A DNA stretch of 64,000 nt from Streptomyces sp. RKAG293. GTDB taxonomy: Bacteria > Actinomycetota > Actinomycetes > Streptomycetales > Streptomycetaceae. The stretch is taken from assembly GCF_023701745.1 (NCBI RefSeq), contig NZ_JAJOZB010000001.1, positions 868,001 through 932,000 on the forward strand, in the 5' to 3' direction. Under the pieces are notes generated by a model that saw only the letters and a list, made by a program, of their open reading frames with translations, was not told the origin of the DNA and did no database searches. The translations under genes were made by a program, and so were the position numbers. Positions 41,163-49,815 of this stretch are shown one piece after another (the first letter of the stretch is position 1; every line of letters begins with the position of its first letter).

Positions 41163-43208
41163 CTATCGCAGGAACGCCGCTGCCACCCCGGCGTCGACGG
41201 GGATGTGCAGGCCCGTCGTATGGCTGAGGTCTCCGCCGGCCAGCGCGAAGACGGCGTTGGCGACGTGCTCGGGCAGCACCTCGCGCTTGAGCAGGGTGCG
41301 CTGGGCGTAGAACGCGCCGAGGTTCTCCTCGCTCACTCCGTACACGGCGGCGCGCTGGGCGCCCCAGCCGCCAGCGAAGATCCCCGAGCCCTGGACCACC
41401 CCGTCGGGGTTGATGCCGTTCACCCGGATGCCGTGCTCCCCCAGCTCGGCGGCGAGCAGCCGCACCTGGTGGGCCTGGTCGGCCTTGGTGGCGCCGTAGG
41501 CGATGTTGTTGGGGCCGGCGAAGACCCCGTTCTTGCTGGAGATGTAGACGATGTCACCGCCCAGGCCCTGCTGGATCATGATCCGTGCGGCCTCGCGCGA
41601 GGCGAGGAAGGATCCGCGGGCCATGATCGCGTGCTGCAGGTCCCAGTCCGCGGCGGTGGTCTCCAGCAGCGGCTTGGAGATGGAGATGCCCGCGTTGTTG
41701 ACCACCAGGTCCACTCCGCCGAAGGCGAGGACCGCCGCGTCGAACGCCGACCGGATCTCCTCCTCGGACGTGACGTCGGCCGTCACCGCGACCGCGCGGT
41801 CAGACCCGCCGAGTTCCTCGACGACGGCCGCGGCACCGGTCGCGTTGATGTCGGCCACGACCACGCAGGCTCCCTCGGCGGCGAGCCGGTGGGCGATGGC
41901 CCTGCCGATGCCCGAGCCGGCGCCGGTCACCAGCGCGATCCGGGTCGCCAGCGGCTGCGCCGGGGCCATCCGGCGCAGCTTCGCCTCCTCCAGTTCCCAG
42001 TACTCGATACGGAACTTCTCCGACTCCTCGATCGGCAGGTACGACGAGACCGCCTCGGCACCGCGCATCACGTTGATCGCGTTGAGGTAGAACTCCCCCG
42101 CGACGCGCGCGGTCTGCTTGTCCTTGCCGTAGGAGAACATCCCGACGCCCGGGACCAGGACCACCGCCGGGTCGGCGCCGCGCATCGGAGGCGAGTCGGG
42201 CGTCGCGTGCCGCGCGTAGTAGGCGGCGTACTCCTCGCGGTACTCGGTGTGCAGCTCCCGCAGCCGCCGCACCGCTGCGTCGAGCGGCGCGTCGCCGGGC
42301 AGGTCCAGGACCAGCGGGCGGACCTTGGTGCGCAGGAAGTGGTCGGGGCAGGAGGTACCTAGCGCGGCCAGCCGCGGGTGTTCGGTGCGGGAGAGGAAGT
42401 CCAGCACCGCTTCGGAGTCGCTGAAGTGGCCGATCTGCGGACGGTCGGCGGAGGCGACGGCCCGCAGGACGGGGGCCAGTGCGGCCGCTCTGGCCCGGCG
42501 TTCCGCCGAGGGCAGCGGCTCGTAGCCGGGCAGGACCGGTCCGAACGGTTCGCTCCTGCCCCGCCGGTCGAGGAACTCGGCGGCGGTGCGGATGATGTCG
42601 AGGGAGTTCCGCTCGCACTCCTGCGAGGTCGTACCCCAGGCGGTGATGCCGTGGCCGCCGAGTACGCAGCCGATGGCCTGCGGGTTGGCGTCCTTGACGG
42701 CGGCGATGTCCAGACCCAGTTGGAATCCCGGGCGGCGCCACGGCACCCAGGCGACCCGGTCCCCGAAGCACTCCTTGGTCAGCGCCTCGCCGTCGGCGGA
42801 GCAGGCGAGCGCGATGCCGGAGTCCGGGTGCAGATGATCGACGTGCTCGGCCCCGACCAGGGCGTGCATCGCGGTGTCGATGGAGGGTGCCGCGCCGCCC
42901 TTGCCGTGCAGGCAGTAGTCGAAGGCCGCCACCATCTCGTCCTCGCGGTCGACACCCGGATAGACGTCCACGAGGGCGCGCAGCCGGTCGAGCCGCAGCG
43001 CGGCGAGCCCGGTCGCCCGCAGGGTGCCCAGGTCTCCCCCTGAGCCCTTGACCCACATCAGCTCGGTGTCCTGGCCGGTCACCGGGTCGGTGGCGGTGCC
43101 CTTGGCGGACGTGTTGCCGCCCGCGTAGTTGGTGTTGCGCGGATCGGCGCCGAGCCGGTGGCTGCGCGCCAGCAGCTCCGCCGCCTGCGGGTGCGGTTCT
43201 GCGGTCAT
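41163..43208 (-). CDS. rhaEW: Bifunctional rhamnulose-1-phosphate aldolase / short-chain dehydrogenase
   Basis: 681 aa fusion. Residues about 1-400 are a class II aldolase domain (TNYAGGNTSAKG, HVDHLHPDSGIALA, GGHGITAWG), which splits rhamnulose-1-phosphate to dihydroxyacetone phosphate and L-lactaldehyde. From about 430 onward there is a short-chain dehydrogenase (TGAGSGIGRAIAHRLA, NNAGISISKPL, catalytic Tyr-x-x-x-Lys in IAYGATKADQ), expected to oxidise lactaldehyde. This matches the RhaEW arrangement of actinobacteria and Bacillus. ATG 43208 follows AAGGGA. It lies between rhaI and rhaB. Confidence 0.93.
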   Translation of the reverse strand: MTAEPHPQAAELLARSHRLGADPRNTNYAGGNTSAKGTATDPVTGQDTELMWVKGSGGDLGTLRATGLAALRLDRLRALVDVYPGVDREDEMVAAFDYCLHGKGGAAPSIDTAMHALVGAEHVDHLHPDSGIALACSADGEALTKECFGDRVAWVPWRRPGFQLGLDIAAVKDANPQAIGCVLGGHGITAWGTTSQECERNSLDIIRTAAEFLDRRGRSEPFGPVLPGYEPLPSAERRARAAALAPVLRAVASADRPQIGHFSDSEAVLDFLSRTEHPRLAALGTSCPDHFLRTKVRPLVLDLPGDAPLDAAVRRLRELHTEYREEYAAYYARHATPDSPPMRGADPAVVLVPGVGMFSYGKDKQTARVAGEFYLNAINVMRGAEAVSSYLPIEESEKFRIEYWELEEAKLRRMAPAQPLATRIALVTGAGSGIGRAIAHRLAAEGACVVVADINATGAAAVVEELGGSDRAVAVTADVTSEEEIRSAFDAAVLAFGGVDLVVNNAGISISKPLLETTAADWDLQHAIMARGSFLASREAARIMIQQGLGGDIVYISSKNGVFAGPNNIAYGATKADQAHQVRLLAAELGEHGIRVNGINPDGVVQGSGIFAGGWGAQRAAVYGVSEENLGAFYAQRTLLKREVLPEHVANAVFALAGGDLSHTTGLHIPVDAGVAAAFLR

Positions 43209-43282
43209 CGTGGAATCCCTTGCGGATGGGGATGGGGATGCGGAGCGGAAGCGGGAGTCGGTGGCGGCGGGCGTCGGAGGCG

Positions 43283-44449
43283 TCACGCCCCCCAGCCCGC
43301 CTGCGTCCCGCCGACCCGTTCCGCGACGATGTGATCGGCCCAGCCGGAACGCTTGTAGGCGGCGATCGGGTCCGGGCCGATGCCCTGTTCCTCACGGATC
43401 TCGCGCAGCAGCGGACGGACGTCGGTGTTGTACGCGTCCATCAGTACGGCGTTCGCCTCCAGCACCTCACCGGCCTGCTGGGCGGCGCGCAGCGCGGCGG
43501 GGTCGACCAACAGCGCCTTGGCGGTGGCTTCCTGCACATTCATCACCGACCGGATGATCGCCGGGATCTTCGCCTCGATGTTGTGGCACTGGTCGAGCAT
43601 GAAGGCCACTCCGGTCTCGGCCGCGAGCCCTCCGCCGCGCACCACTTCGTACATGATCCGGAAGAGCTGGAACGGGTCCGCCGCGCCGGCCATCAGGTCG
43701 TCGTCGGCGTAGAAGCGCGAGTTGAAGTCGAAGCCGCCGAGCTTCCCCTCGCGCAGCAGCGTCGCCACGATGAACTCGATGTTGGTGCCGGGGGCGTGGT
43801 GGCCGGTGTCGACGACGACCTGCGCCTTGGGGCCGAGCTTGAGGCAGTGGGCGTACGCGGTGCCCCAGTCCGGCACGTCCGTGGCGTAGAAGGCCGGCTC
43901 GAAGAGCTTGTACTCCAACAGCATCCGCTGGTCGTCGGCGAGCCGCTCGTAGACCTCGGTCAGCGCGTCGCCCAGTCGTCCCTGACGATCGGCGATATCG
44001 TCCTGTCCGGGGTAGTTCGTCCCGTCGGAGAACCACAGTTTCAGATCGCGCGAGCCGGTGGCGTCCATGATGTCGACGCATTCCAGCAGATGGTCGGTGG
44101 CCTTGCGCCGGATCTTGGGATCGGGGTGGGTGACTGAACCGAGTTTGTAGTCGTCGTCCTGGAAGACATTGGAGTTGATCACCCCGAGCCGCACACCCTG
44201 CCCGGCCGCGTGGGCCGCCAGCGCCGGGTAGTCGTCGGTCCTGTCCCACGGGATGTGCAGCGCCACCGAGGGCGCGGCCGCGGTGAACTCGTGGACGCGC
44301 GCCGCGTCGTCGATCTTCTCCTGCGGAGTACGGGGCACGCCCGCCTGCGCGAACACCTTGAAGCGCGTGCCGGAGTTGCCGTACGCCCAGGACGGCGTCT
44401 CGATGGACTGGGCCTTCAGCGCGGCCTTCACCGTGGACAGGTCGGTCAT
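43283..44449 (-). CDS. rhaI: L-rhamnose isomerase
   Basis: 388 aa TIM-barrel isomerase of the Pseudomonas/actinobacterial type, converting L-rhamnose to L-rhamnulose. Metal-site segments visible: LLEYKLFEPAFYATDVPDWG, VVVDTGHHAPGTNIEF, GGFDFNSRFYADDDLMAG and AFMLDQCHNIEAKIP. ATG 44449 has GGGAG eight nt upstream; ATG 44455 and 44467 are alternatives. It is the first gene leftward from the shared rhamnose control region, with a consensus promoter at 44487-44515 and a LacI-like operator over its start region. Confidence 0.92.
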   Translation of the reverse strand: MTDLSTVKAALKAQSIETPSWAYGNSGTRFKVFAQAGVPRTPQEKIDDAARVHEFTAAAPSVALHIPWDRTDDYPALAAHAAGQGVRLGVINSNVFQDDDYKLGSVTHPDPKIRRKATDHLLECVDIMDATGSRDLKLWFSDGTNYPGQDDIADRQGRLGDALTEVYERLADDQRMLLEYKLFEPAFYATDVPDWGTAYAHCLKLGPKAQVVVDTGHHAPGTNIEFIVATLLREGKLGGFDFNSRFYADDDLMAGAADPFQLFRIMYEVVRGGGLAAETGVAFMLDQCHNIEAKIPAIIRSVMNVQEATAKALLVDPAALRAAQQAGEVLEANAVLMDAYNTDVRPLLREIREEQGIGPDPIAAYKRSGWADHIVAERVGGTQAGWGA

Positions 44450-44466
44450 GTTCATCGCTCCCGCCA

Positions 44467-44478
44467 TGAATCGTTTCA
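44467..44478 (-). promoter_or_regulatory. LacI-type operator 1 of the rha region
   Basis: Reverse strand TGAAACGATTCA, a near-palindrome around CG. It lies at the expected transcription start of the rhaI promoter. Confidence 0.55.
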
Positions 44479-44486
44479 CTGAGGGG

Positions 44487-44515
44487 AAGCTAGGTGCCCG
44501 AAGAGGGAGTGTCAA
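44487..44515 (-). promoter_or_regulatory. Promoter of the leftward rha operon
   Basis: On the reverse strand, TTGACA (44515-44510), 17-bp spacer, TAGCTT (44492-44487). Transcription would start near 44480. Confidence 0.7.
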
Positions 44516-44563
44516 CCTCCTGGTTACGGGAGTTCAACCGACTGCGGACACCTGAGCCGAAAA

Positions 44564-44608
44564 CTTGAAACGAAAGCATTGACGCGTCATGTCGCACTGG
44601 CCTAACGT
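44564..44608 (+). promoter_or_regulatory. Promoter of the rightward rha operon with operator 2
   Basis: TTGACG (44579-44584), 18-bp spacer, TAACGT (44603-44608). Immediately upstream, CTTGAAACGAAAGCA (44564-44578) has one good TGAAACG half-site and reaches up to the -35 box. Confidence 0.6.
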
Positions 44609-44620
44609 CCGTGCAACTCA

Positions 44621-44636
44621 GTTGAAACCTTTCATG
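44621..44636 (+). promoter_or_regulatory. LacI-type operator 3 of the rha region
   Basis: GTTGAAACCTTTCATG: TGAAA and TTTCA arms around CC. It lies just after the expected start of transcription and before the importer gene, where a bound repressor would block elongation. Confidence 0.6.
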
Positions 44637-44648
44637 TGAGGCCCCACC

Positions 44649-46178
44649 ATGGACCAGCCGAAGTCGGCGGAACGGCCCGTACTCTCGCTGGAGGACGCCA
44701 GCAAGTCCTTCGGTGCGGTCCGGGCTCTGCAGGGTGTGTCCCTGGCCCTCTTCGCCGGGGAGGCGCACGCACTCGCCGGCGAGAACGGGGCCGGGAAGTC
44801 CACCCTGATCAAAGTGCTCGCGGGAGTGCACCGGCCGGATGCCGGGCGGGTGCTGGTGGACGGCGAGCCCGTCACCTTCCACGGACCCTCGGACGCCCGG
44901 GACGCCGGTATCGCGGTCATCTACCAGGAACCGACGCTCTTTCCCGACCTCACCGTCGCCGAGAACATCTTCATGGGCCGCCAGCCGCGCCGCTCCTTCG
45001 GCCGGGTCGACCACCGGTCGGTACGGGACGCGACCCAGGCGCTCGTCGAACGGCTGGGGGTCGATCTCGACCCCGGGCAGCTCTGCCGCGGCCTGTCCAT
45101 CGCGGACCAGCAACTCGTCGAGATCGCCAAGGCGCTCTCCTTCGACGCCCGGGTCCTGGTCATGGACGAACCCACCGCGGCGCTGACCGGAGCCGAGGTG
45201 GCCCGGCTGTTCGGCGTGGTGCGGACGCTGCGTGAACAGGGCACCGCCGTGCTGTTCATCTCGCACCGGCTGGAGGAGATCTTCGCCCTCTGCCAGCGCG
45301 TCACCACCCTGCGGGACGGCCGGCTGATCTCCAGCGACCCGGTCGACGGTCTGACCGAGGACGACCTGGTACGCCGGATGGTCGGCCGTGACCTGGACGA
45401 GCTCTACCCCAAACAGCCCGCGCGGATCGGCGAAACGGCCCTGGCCGTGCGCCGGCTGACCCGGGAGGGCGTCTTCACCGACGTCTCCTTCGACGTCCGC
45501 CGCGGCGAGATCGTCGCACTGGCAGGGCTGGTGGGCGCCGGCCGCAGCGAGGTCGTACGCGCCGTCTTCGGTGTCGACCGCGCCGACGCCGGGGACGTCC
45601 ACGTGGCCGGGAACAAGCTGCCGGCCGGCTCGCCCACGGCCGCGATGGCCGCCGGCGTCGCCCTGGTGCCGGAGGACCGGCGCCAACAGGGCCTGGTGAT
45701 GGAGCTGTCCATCGAACGGAACATCGGCCTGACCGGACTCGACCGGCTCGGCCGCGGCGGCCTGGTCCGCAGAACGCTGGAGCGCGGCCGGGCGGCGGAC
45801 TGGGCGGTGCGGCTCCAGCTGAAGTACAACCGGCTCTCCGACCCGGTCGGCGTGCTCTCCGGGGGCAACCAGCAGAAGGTCGTGCTGGCCAAGTGGCTGG
45901 CCACGGAACCCGGTGTGCTGATCGTCGACGAGCCGACCCGGGGCATCGACATCGGCACCAAGGCCGAGGTCCACCGGCTGCTGTCCTCGCTCGCCGCCGA
46001 AGGACTCGCCGTCCTCATGGTCTCCTCCGACCTGCCGGAGGTCCTCGCCATGGCGGACCGGGTGCTGGTCATGCACGAAGGACGCATCACCGCGGAACTC
46101 CCGCGCGCACTGGCCACCGAGGAGTCGGTCATGGCCGCGGCCACGGGCCGGAACGCCGGCGGAGAGAAGGCAGCCTGA
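44649..46178 (+). CDS. rhaT: Rhamnose ABC importer ATPase (CUT2, RbsA-like)
   Basis: 509 aa with two ATPase domains. First: [11 protein letters not shown]alker A, signature [16 protein letters not shown], Walker [12 protein letters not shown]. Second: the P-loop position reads [11 protein letters not shown] (degenerate, as usual in CUT2 ATPases), signature [28 protein letters not shown] 44649 follows gtgagg. It powers import of L-rhamnose with two permeases and a lipoprotein encoded next. Its stop overlaps the first permease start by one nt (TGATG). Confidence 0.93.
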   Translation: MDQPKSAERPVLSLEDASKSFGAVRALQGVSLALFAGEAHALAGENGAGKSTLIKVLAGVHRPDAGRVLVDGEPVTFHGPSDARDAGIAVIYQEPTLFPDLTVAENIFMGRQPRRSFGRVDHRSVRDATQALVERLGVDLDPGQLCRGLSIADQQLVEIAKALSFDARVLVMDEPTAALTGAEVARLFGVVRTLREQGTAVLFISHRLEEIFALCQRVTTLRDGRLISSDPVDGLTEDDLVRRMVGRDLDELYPKQPARIGETALAVRRLTREGVFTDVSFDVRRGEIVALAGLVGAGRSEVVRAVFGVDRADAGDVHVAGNKLPAGSPTAAMAAGVALVPEDRRQQGLVMELSIERNIGLTGLDRLGRGGLVRRTLERGRAADWAVRLQLKYNRLSDPVGVLSGGNQQKVVLAKWLATEPGVLIVDEPTRGIDIGTKAEVHRLLSSLAAEGLAVLMVSSDLPEVLAMADRVLVMHEGRITAELPRALATEESVMAAATGRNAGGEKAA

Positions 46179-47230
46179 TGACAGCGACAGTGGAACAGCC
46201 CACGGCGCCGCCCGGCGCGCGCAAGGTGACGGCACGTTCGCTCACCGAGACCGTCTTCCGGGTCCGGGAGATCAGCATCGCCGGGTGCCTGGTGCTGCTC
46301 GTCCTCGGCACCTGGGCGGCCAACCACCGCTTCCTGTCGGAGCAGGGCATCAAGGACCTGCTCCTCAACGCGTCGATCCTGATCCTGCTGGCCGTCGGCC
46401 AGTCGGTCGTGGTCCTCACCCGCAACATCGACCTCTCGGTCGGCTCGGTCGTGGGTCTGTCCGCCTTCGCCTGCGGGAAGTTCGTCTCCGGCACCGACCG
46501 CAACGCCGTCCTCGCCCTACTGCTCGGCATCGGCGTCGGCGCGCTCTGCGGCCTCGTCAGCGGACTGCTGGTCAGCTTCGGACGGGTACCGTCCCTGGTG
46601 GTCACGCTGGGGATGCTCTACATCATCCAGGGCACCGACTACTGGTGGGCGCACGGTCAGCAGATCAACGCCGCCGACGTCCCCGCGTCCGTCCTCGACC
46701 TGGGCAGCGGAAGCGTCCTCGGCGTCCCGTACCTGGCACTGATCGCCGTCGCCGTACTCGCCGCCGCCTCCTACTACCTGCGCTCCTACCGCGGCGGCCG
46801 GGAGCTGTACGCCATCGGCTCCAGCCCGGAGGCCGCCCGGCTGGCGGGCATCCCGATCCGCCGCCGGATCCTGGCGGCCTACGTCTTCTCCGGCGCGGTC
46901 GCGGGATTCGCCGGCGCCCTGTGGCTGGCCCGCTTCGGCACCGTCGTCGCCGACAACGCCCACGGCTGGGAACTGACCGTGGTCAGTGCGGTGGTGGTCG
47001 GCGGCGTCGCCATCACCGGCGGCACCGGCAGCGTCTGGGGCGCGGCGCTCGGCGCGCTGCTGCTCACCACCGTCGGCAGCGTCCTGGTCGTCCTGAAGGT
47101 CGACTCCTTCTGGCAGAGCGCCATCACCGGGGCCCTGCTGCTCGCGGCCATCAGCGTCGACCGGATCGTGACCCTGCGCATGACCAGCGCCCTGAGGAAG
47201 AGGAACGCGCGCCATGTCCACCAAGTCTGA
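46178..47230 (+). CDS. rhaP: Rhamnose ABC importer permease 1 (CUT2)
   Basis: 350 aa RbsC-like permease with eight to ten hydrophobic segments. Family motif VVLTRNIDLSVGSVVGLSAFACG and GGVAITGGTGSVWGAALGALL are clear; SSPEAARLAGIPIRR is the cytoplasmic coupling loop. It is coupled to the ATPase gene and overlaps the next permease by 17 nt. Confidence 0.93.
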   Translation: MTATVEQPTAPPGARKVTARSLTETVFRVREISIAGCLVLLVLGTWAANHRFLSEQGIKDLLLNASILILLAVGQSVVVLTRNIDLSVGSVVGLSAFACGKFVSGTDRNAVLALLLGIGVGALCGLVSGLLVSFGRVPSLVVTLGMLYIIQGTDYWWAHGQQINAADVPASVLDLGSGSVLGVPYLALIAVAVLAAASYYLRSYRGGRELYAIGSSPEAARLAGIPIRRRILAAYVFSGAVAGFAGALWLARFGTVVADNAHGWELTVVSAVVVGGVAITGGTGSVWGAALGALLLTTVGSVLVVLKVDSFWQSAITGALLLAAISVDRIVTLRMTSALRKRNARHVHQV

Positions 47231-48203
47231 CCTGAGCCGGTTCCTGCGCTGGGACGTCGCGGTCGGCATCCTGCTCGTGGCCGTCTTCGCCACCGGGGCC
47301 GGCACCACCGAGGGGTTCGCCACCACCGGCAACCTGTCCTTCGCCCTCAACGACATCGCCGAGGTCGCGATCATCGCGCTGCCGATGACGCTGCTGGTGG
47401 TGGCCGGCGAGATCGATCTGTCGGTCGCCTCCATGCTCGGCCTGGCCAGCGCGGTCAGCGGCAAACTGTGGGAATCGGGCTGGGCGTTCGAAACCATCGT
47501 TCCGGTGGTCCTGGCCATCGGTGTCGTCGGCGGTCTGCTCAACGGCTGGCTCGTCACCCGGGTCGGGCTGCCCTCGCTGGCCGTCACCATCGGCACGCTG
47601 ACGCTCTACCGTGGGCTGGCGTCGGTGGCGCTGGGCAGCAACGCGGTCACCGACTTCCCCGAGACGTACGCCCGGTGGACGTCGGACACCAACACCGTGC
47701 TCGGGTTCCTGCCCTACCCCTTCGCCCTGTTCATCGTCCTGGCGGCCGTCACCGGTGTGGTGCTGCACGCCACCGGGTTCGGCCGCTCCCTGTTCGCCAC
47801 CGGCGCCCAGGAGGAGGCCGCCTACTTCTCCGGCATCCGGGTCAAGCGGATCAAGCTGCTGCTGTTCGTCCTCACCGGTCTGCTGTCGGCCTTCGCGGGC
47901 ATCGTCTTCACGTTGCGCTACGGCAGCGCCCGTGCCGACAACGGGCAGGGCTTCGAGATGCTCGTCATCGCCTCCGTGCTGCTGGGGGGCGTCGACTTCG
48001 ACGGCGGCAAGGGCACGCTCGGCGGCGCCATCGCCGGGGTGCTGCTGATCGGCCTGCTGAAGAACCTGCTCATCCTCAACGACGTGGCCAACGAGGTCCA
48101 GGTGATCGTCACCGGACTCCTGCTGGTCGCCTCGGTACTGACCCCGCGGGTGATCGCCGCGGCCCTCGAACGGCGCCACCGGCGCGCGGCCGCCGCTGTC
48201 TGA
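47214..48203 (+). CDS. rhaQ: Rhamnose ABC importer permease 2 (CUT2)
   Basis: 329 aa, paralogous to the preceding permease: LLVVAGEIDLSVASMLGLASAV, QEEAAYFSGIRVKRIK, LLGGVDFDGGKGTLGGAIAGVLL. The two probably form a heterodimeric channel, as in other RhaPQ systems. The 76-bp gap to the binding-protein gene has no strong hairpin. Confidence 0.93.
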   Translation: MSTKSDLSRFLRWDVAVGILLVAVFATGAGTTEGFATTGNLSFALNDIAEVAIIALPMTLLVVAGEIDLSVASMLGLASAVSGKLWESGWAFETIVPVVLAIGVVGGLLNGWLVTRVGLPSLAVTIGTLTLYRGLASVALGSNAVTDFPETYARWTSDTNTVLGFLPYPFALFIVLAAVTGVVLHATGFGRSLFATGAQEEAAYFSGIRVKRIKLLLFVLTGLLSAFAGIVFTLRYGSARADNGQGFEMLVIASVLLGGVDFDGGKGTLGGAIAGVLLIGLLKNLLILNDVANEVQVIVTGLLLVASVLTPRVIAAALERRHRRAAAAV

Positions 48204-48279
48204 CGGCGCCGCACCGCCCCCTCCGTAGAACCGTCACCCGAAGAACTCCCCCAGGAAATCCCCGAAGAAGGGCTTCGCC

Positions 48280-49365
48280 ATGTCCCTCCCCACCAGCGTC
48301 ACGGTGCGCGCGCTCACCGCGGTGACCGCCGTCTGCGCTCTCGCCCTCACCGCGACCGCCTGCGGTGGCACGACGAAGAAGTCCAGCTCCGACCAGGGGC
48401 CGGGCACGGCCTCGACGGCCTCGGCCGATCCCGGGGCCGCGCTCAAGAAGGATCTGAAGCTCGCGTTCCTGCCCAAGCAGATCAACAACCCCTACGAGAC
48501 GATCGTCGACAACTCCGGTATCGCGACGGCGAAGGAGATCGGCAGCACCGCCAAGGAGGTCGGGCCCTCCGACGCCAGCGCGTCCTCGCAGGTCTCCTAC
48601 ATCAACACGCTCATCCAGCAGCAGCAGGACGCGATCCTGCTGGCAGCCAACGACCCCAACGCGGTCTGCGGTCCGCTCAAGCAGGCGATGGCCAAGGGCA
48701 TCAAGGTCGTGGCGTACGACTCCGACACCGCCAAGGACTGCCGGCAGCTGTTCATCAACCAGGCGAGCTCCGAGCAGATCGGCCGCAGCCTGGTGCAGAA
48801 CCTCGGCAAGCAGCTCAACTACCAGGGCAAGATCGCGATCCTGTCCGCCACCCAGAACGCGACGAACCAGAACACCTGGATCGAGTTCATGAAGAAGGAG
48901 CTGGCGCTGCCGGCCTACAAGGGGATGCGGCTGGTGAAGGTCGCCTACGGGGACGACGACGACCAGAAGTCCTTCCAGCAGACCCAGGGACTGCTGCAGG
49001 CCTACCCGGACCTGAAGGGCATCATCGCGCCGACCACCGTCGGCATCGCGGCGTCCGCCCGCTACATCAGCTCCTCGTCCTACAAGGGCAAGGTCGTGGT
49101 GAACGGGCTGGGCACCCCCAACCAGATGCGCAAGTACGTCAAGGACGGCACCGTCGCGCAGTTCTCCCTGTGGGACCCCAAGAAGCTCGGCCGGCTCGCC
49201 GCGTACGCCGCGTCCGCCCTGTGCTCCGGTCAGATCACCGGGGCGGAGGGGCAGACGTTCAAGGCCGGTGACCTGGGCACCTTCACCGTCGGCAAGGACG
49301 GTGAGGTCATCCTCGGCAAGCCCACCGTCTTCGACACGACCAACATCGACGGCTTCGACTTCTGA
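48280..49365 (+). CDS. rhaS: Rhamnose-binding lipoprotein (CUT2 periplasmic-type)
   Basis: 361 aa. Signal peptide with lipobox LTATACGG, Ser/Thr linker, then the Peripla_BP_4 fold: KLAFLPKQINNPYETIVDN, ASSQVSYINTLIQQQQDAILLAAND, GIKVVAYDSDTAKDCRQLFINQ and the C-terminal FSLWDPKKLGRLAAYAASAL. The overall pattern matches rhamnose-binding RhaS proteins. ATG 48280 follows aagaagg. It is exported and anchored outside, delivering sugar to the two permeases. Confidence 0.92.
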   Translation: MSLPTSVTVRALTAVTAVCALALTATACGGTTKKSSSDQGPGTASTASADPGAALKKDLKLAFLPKQINNPYETIVDNSGIATAKEIGSTAKEVGPSDASASSQVSYINTLIQQQQDAILLAANDPNAVCGPLKQAMAKGIKVVAYDSDTAKDCRQLFINQASSEQIGRSLVQNLGKQLNYQGKIAILSATQNATNQNTWIEFMKKELALPAYKGMRLVKVAYGDDDDQKSFQQTQGLLQAYPDLKGIIAPTTVGIAASARYISSSSYKGKVVVNGLGTPNQMRKYVKDGTVAQFSLWDPKKLGRLAAYAASALCSGQITGAEGQTFKAGDLGTFTVGKDGEVILGKPTVFDTTNIDGFDF

Positions 49366-49436
49366 GCGTGCCCCGTATCCCGGCCCGCCGCCTCTCGGCG
49401 GCGCGGCCGGCCGCCGACCGCGAAAGGACCGGGTAC

Positions 49437-49757
49437 ATGCGGCGCGTGTGCTTCCTGCTGCAGGTCCGCCAGGACCGGATCGACGAGTACCGCCGCCGGC
49501 ACGCGGCCGTGTGGCCGGGGATGACCGCCGCGCTGTCCGCCGCCGGCTGGCACAACTACTCCCTCTTCCTCCGCGAGGACGGGCTGCTGGTGGGCTATCT
49601 GGAGACCGAGGACTTCGCCGCGGCCCAGAGCGCGATGGCCGCCACCGAGGTCAACACCCGCTGGCAGACGGAGATGGCCGGGTTCTTCGAAGCCCCCGAC
49701 GACGGCCGGCCCGACCGGGCCGTACGCCCCCTCACCGAGATATTCCACCTCATGTGA
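49437..49757 (+). CDS. rhaM: L-rhamnose mutarotase
   Basis: 106 aa, the usual size of the family. It interconverts alpha and beta L-rhamnose. MRRVCFLLQVRQDRIDEYRRRHAAVWPGM contains the conserved His-x-x-x-Trp-Pro, and NYSLFLREDGLLVGYLE, WQTEMAGFF and LTEIFHL complete the signature. ATG 49437 has gaaagga upstream. It lies between the importer genes and an AraA-like isomerase. Confidence 0.92.
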   Translation: MRRVCFLLQVRQDRIDEYRRRHAAVWPGMTAALSAAGWHNYSLFLREDGLLVGYLETEDFAAAQSAMAATEVNTRWQTEMAGFFEAPDDGRPDRAVRPLTEIFHLM

Positions 49758-49815
49758 CGGCCGGCGACCCGGCCGCTCCGCTCCCCGGCCGACCCCACGA
49801 ACGGAGACATCCGCC

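Noticed and set aside
44490..46235. Reverse open frame of 581 codons over the rhamnose ATPase gene
   Set aside because: Shadow of the clear two-domain ATPase on the forward strand; no motifs of its own.
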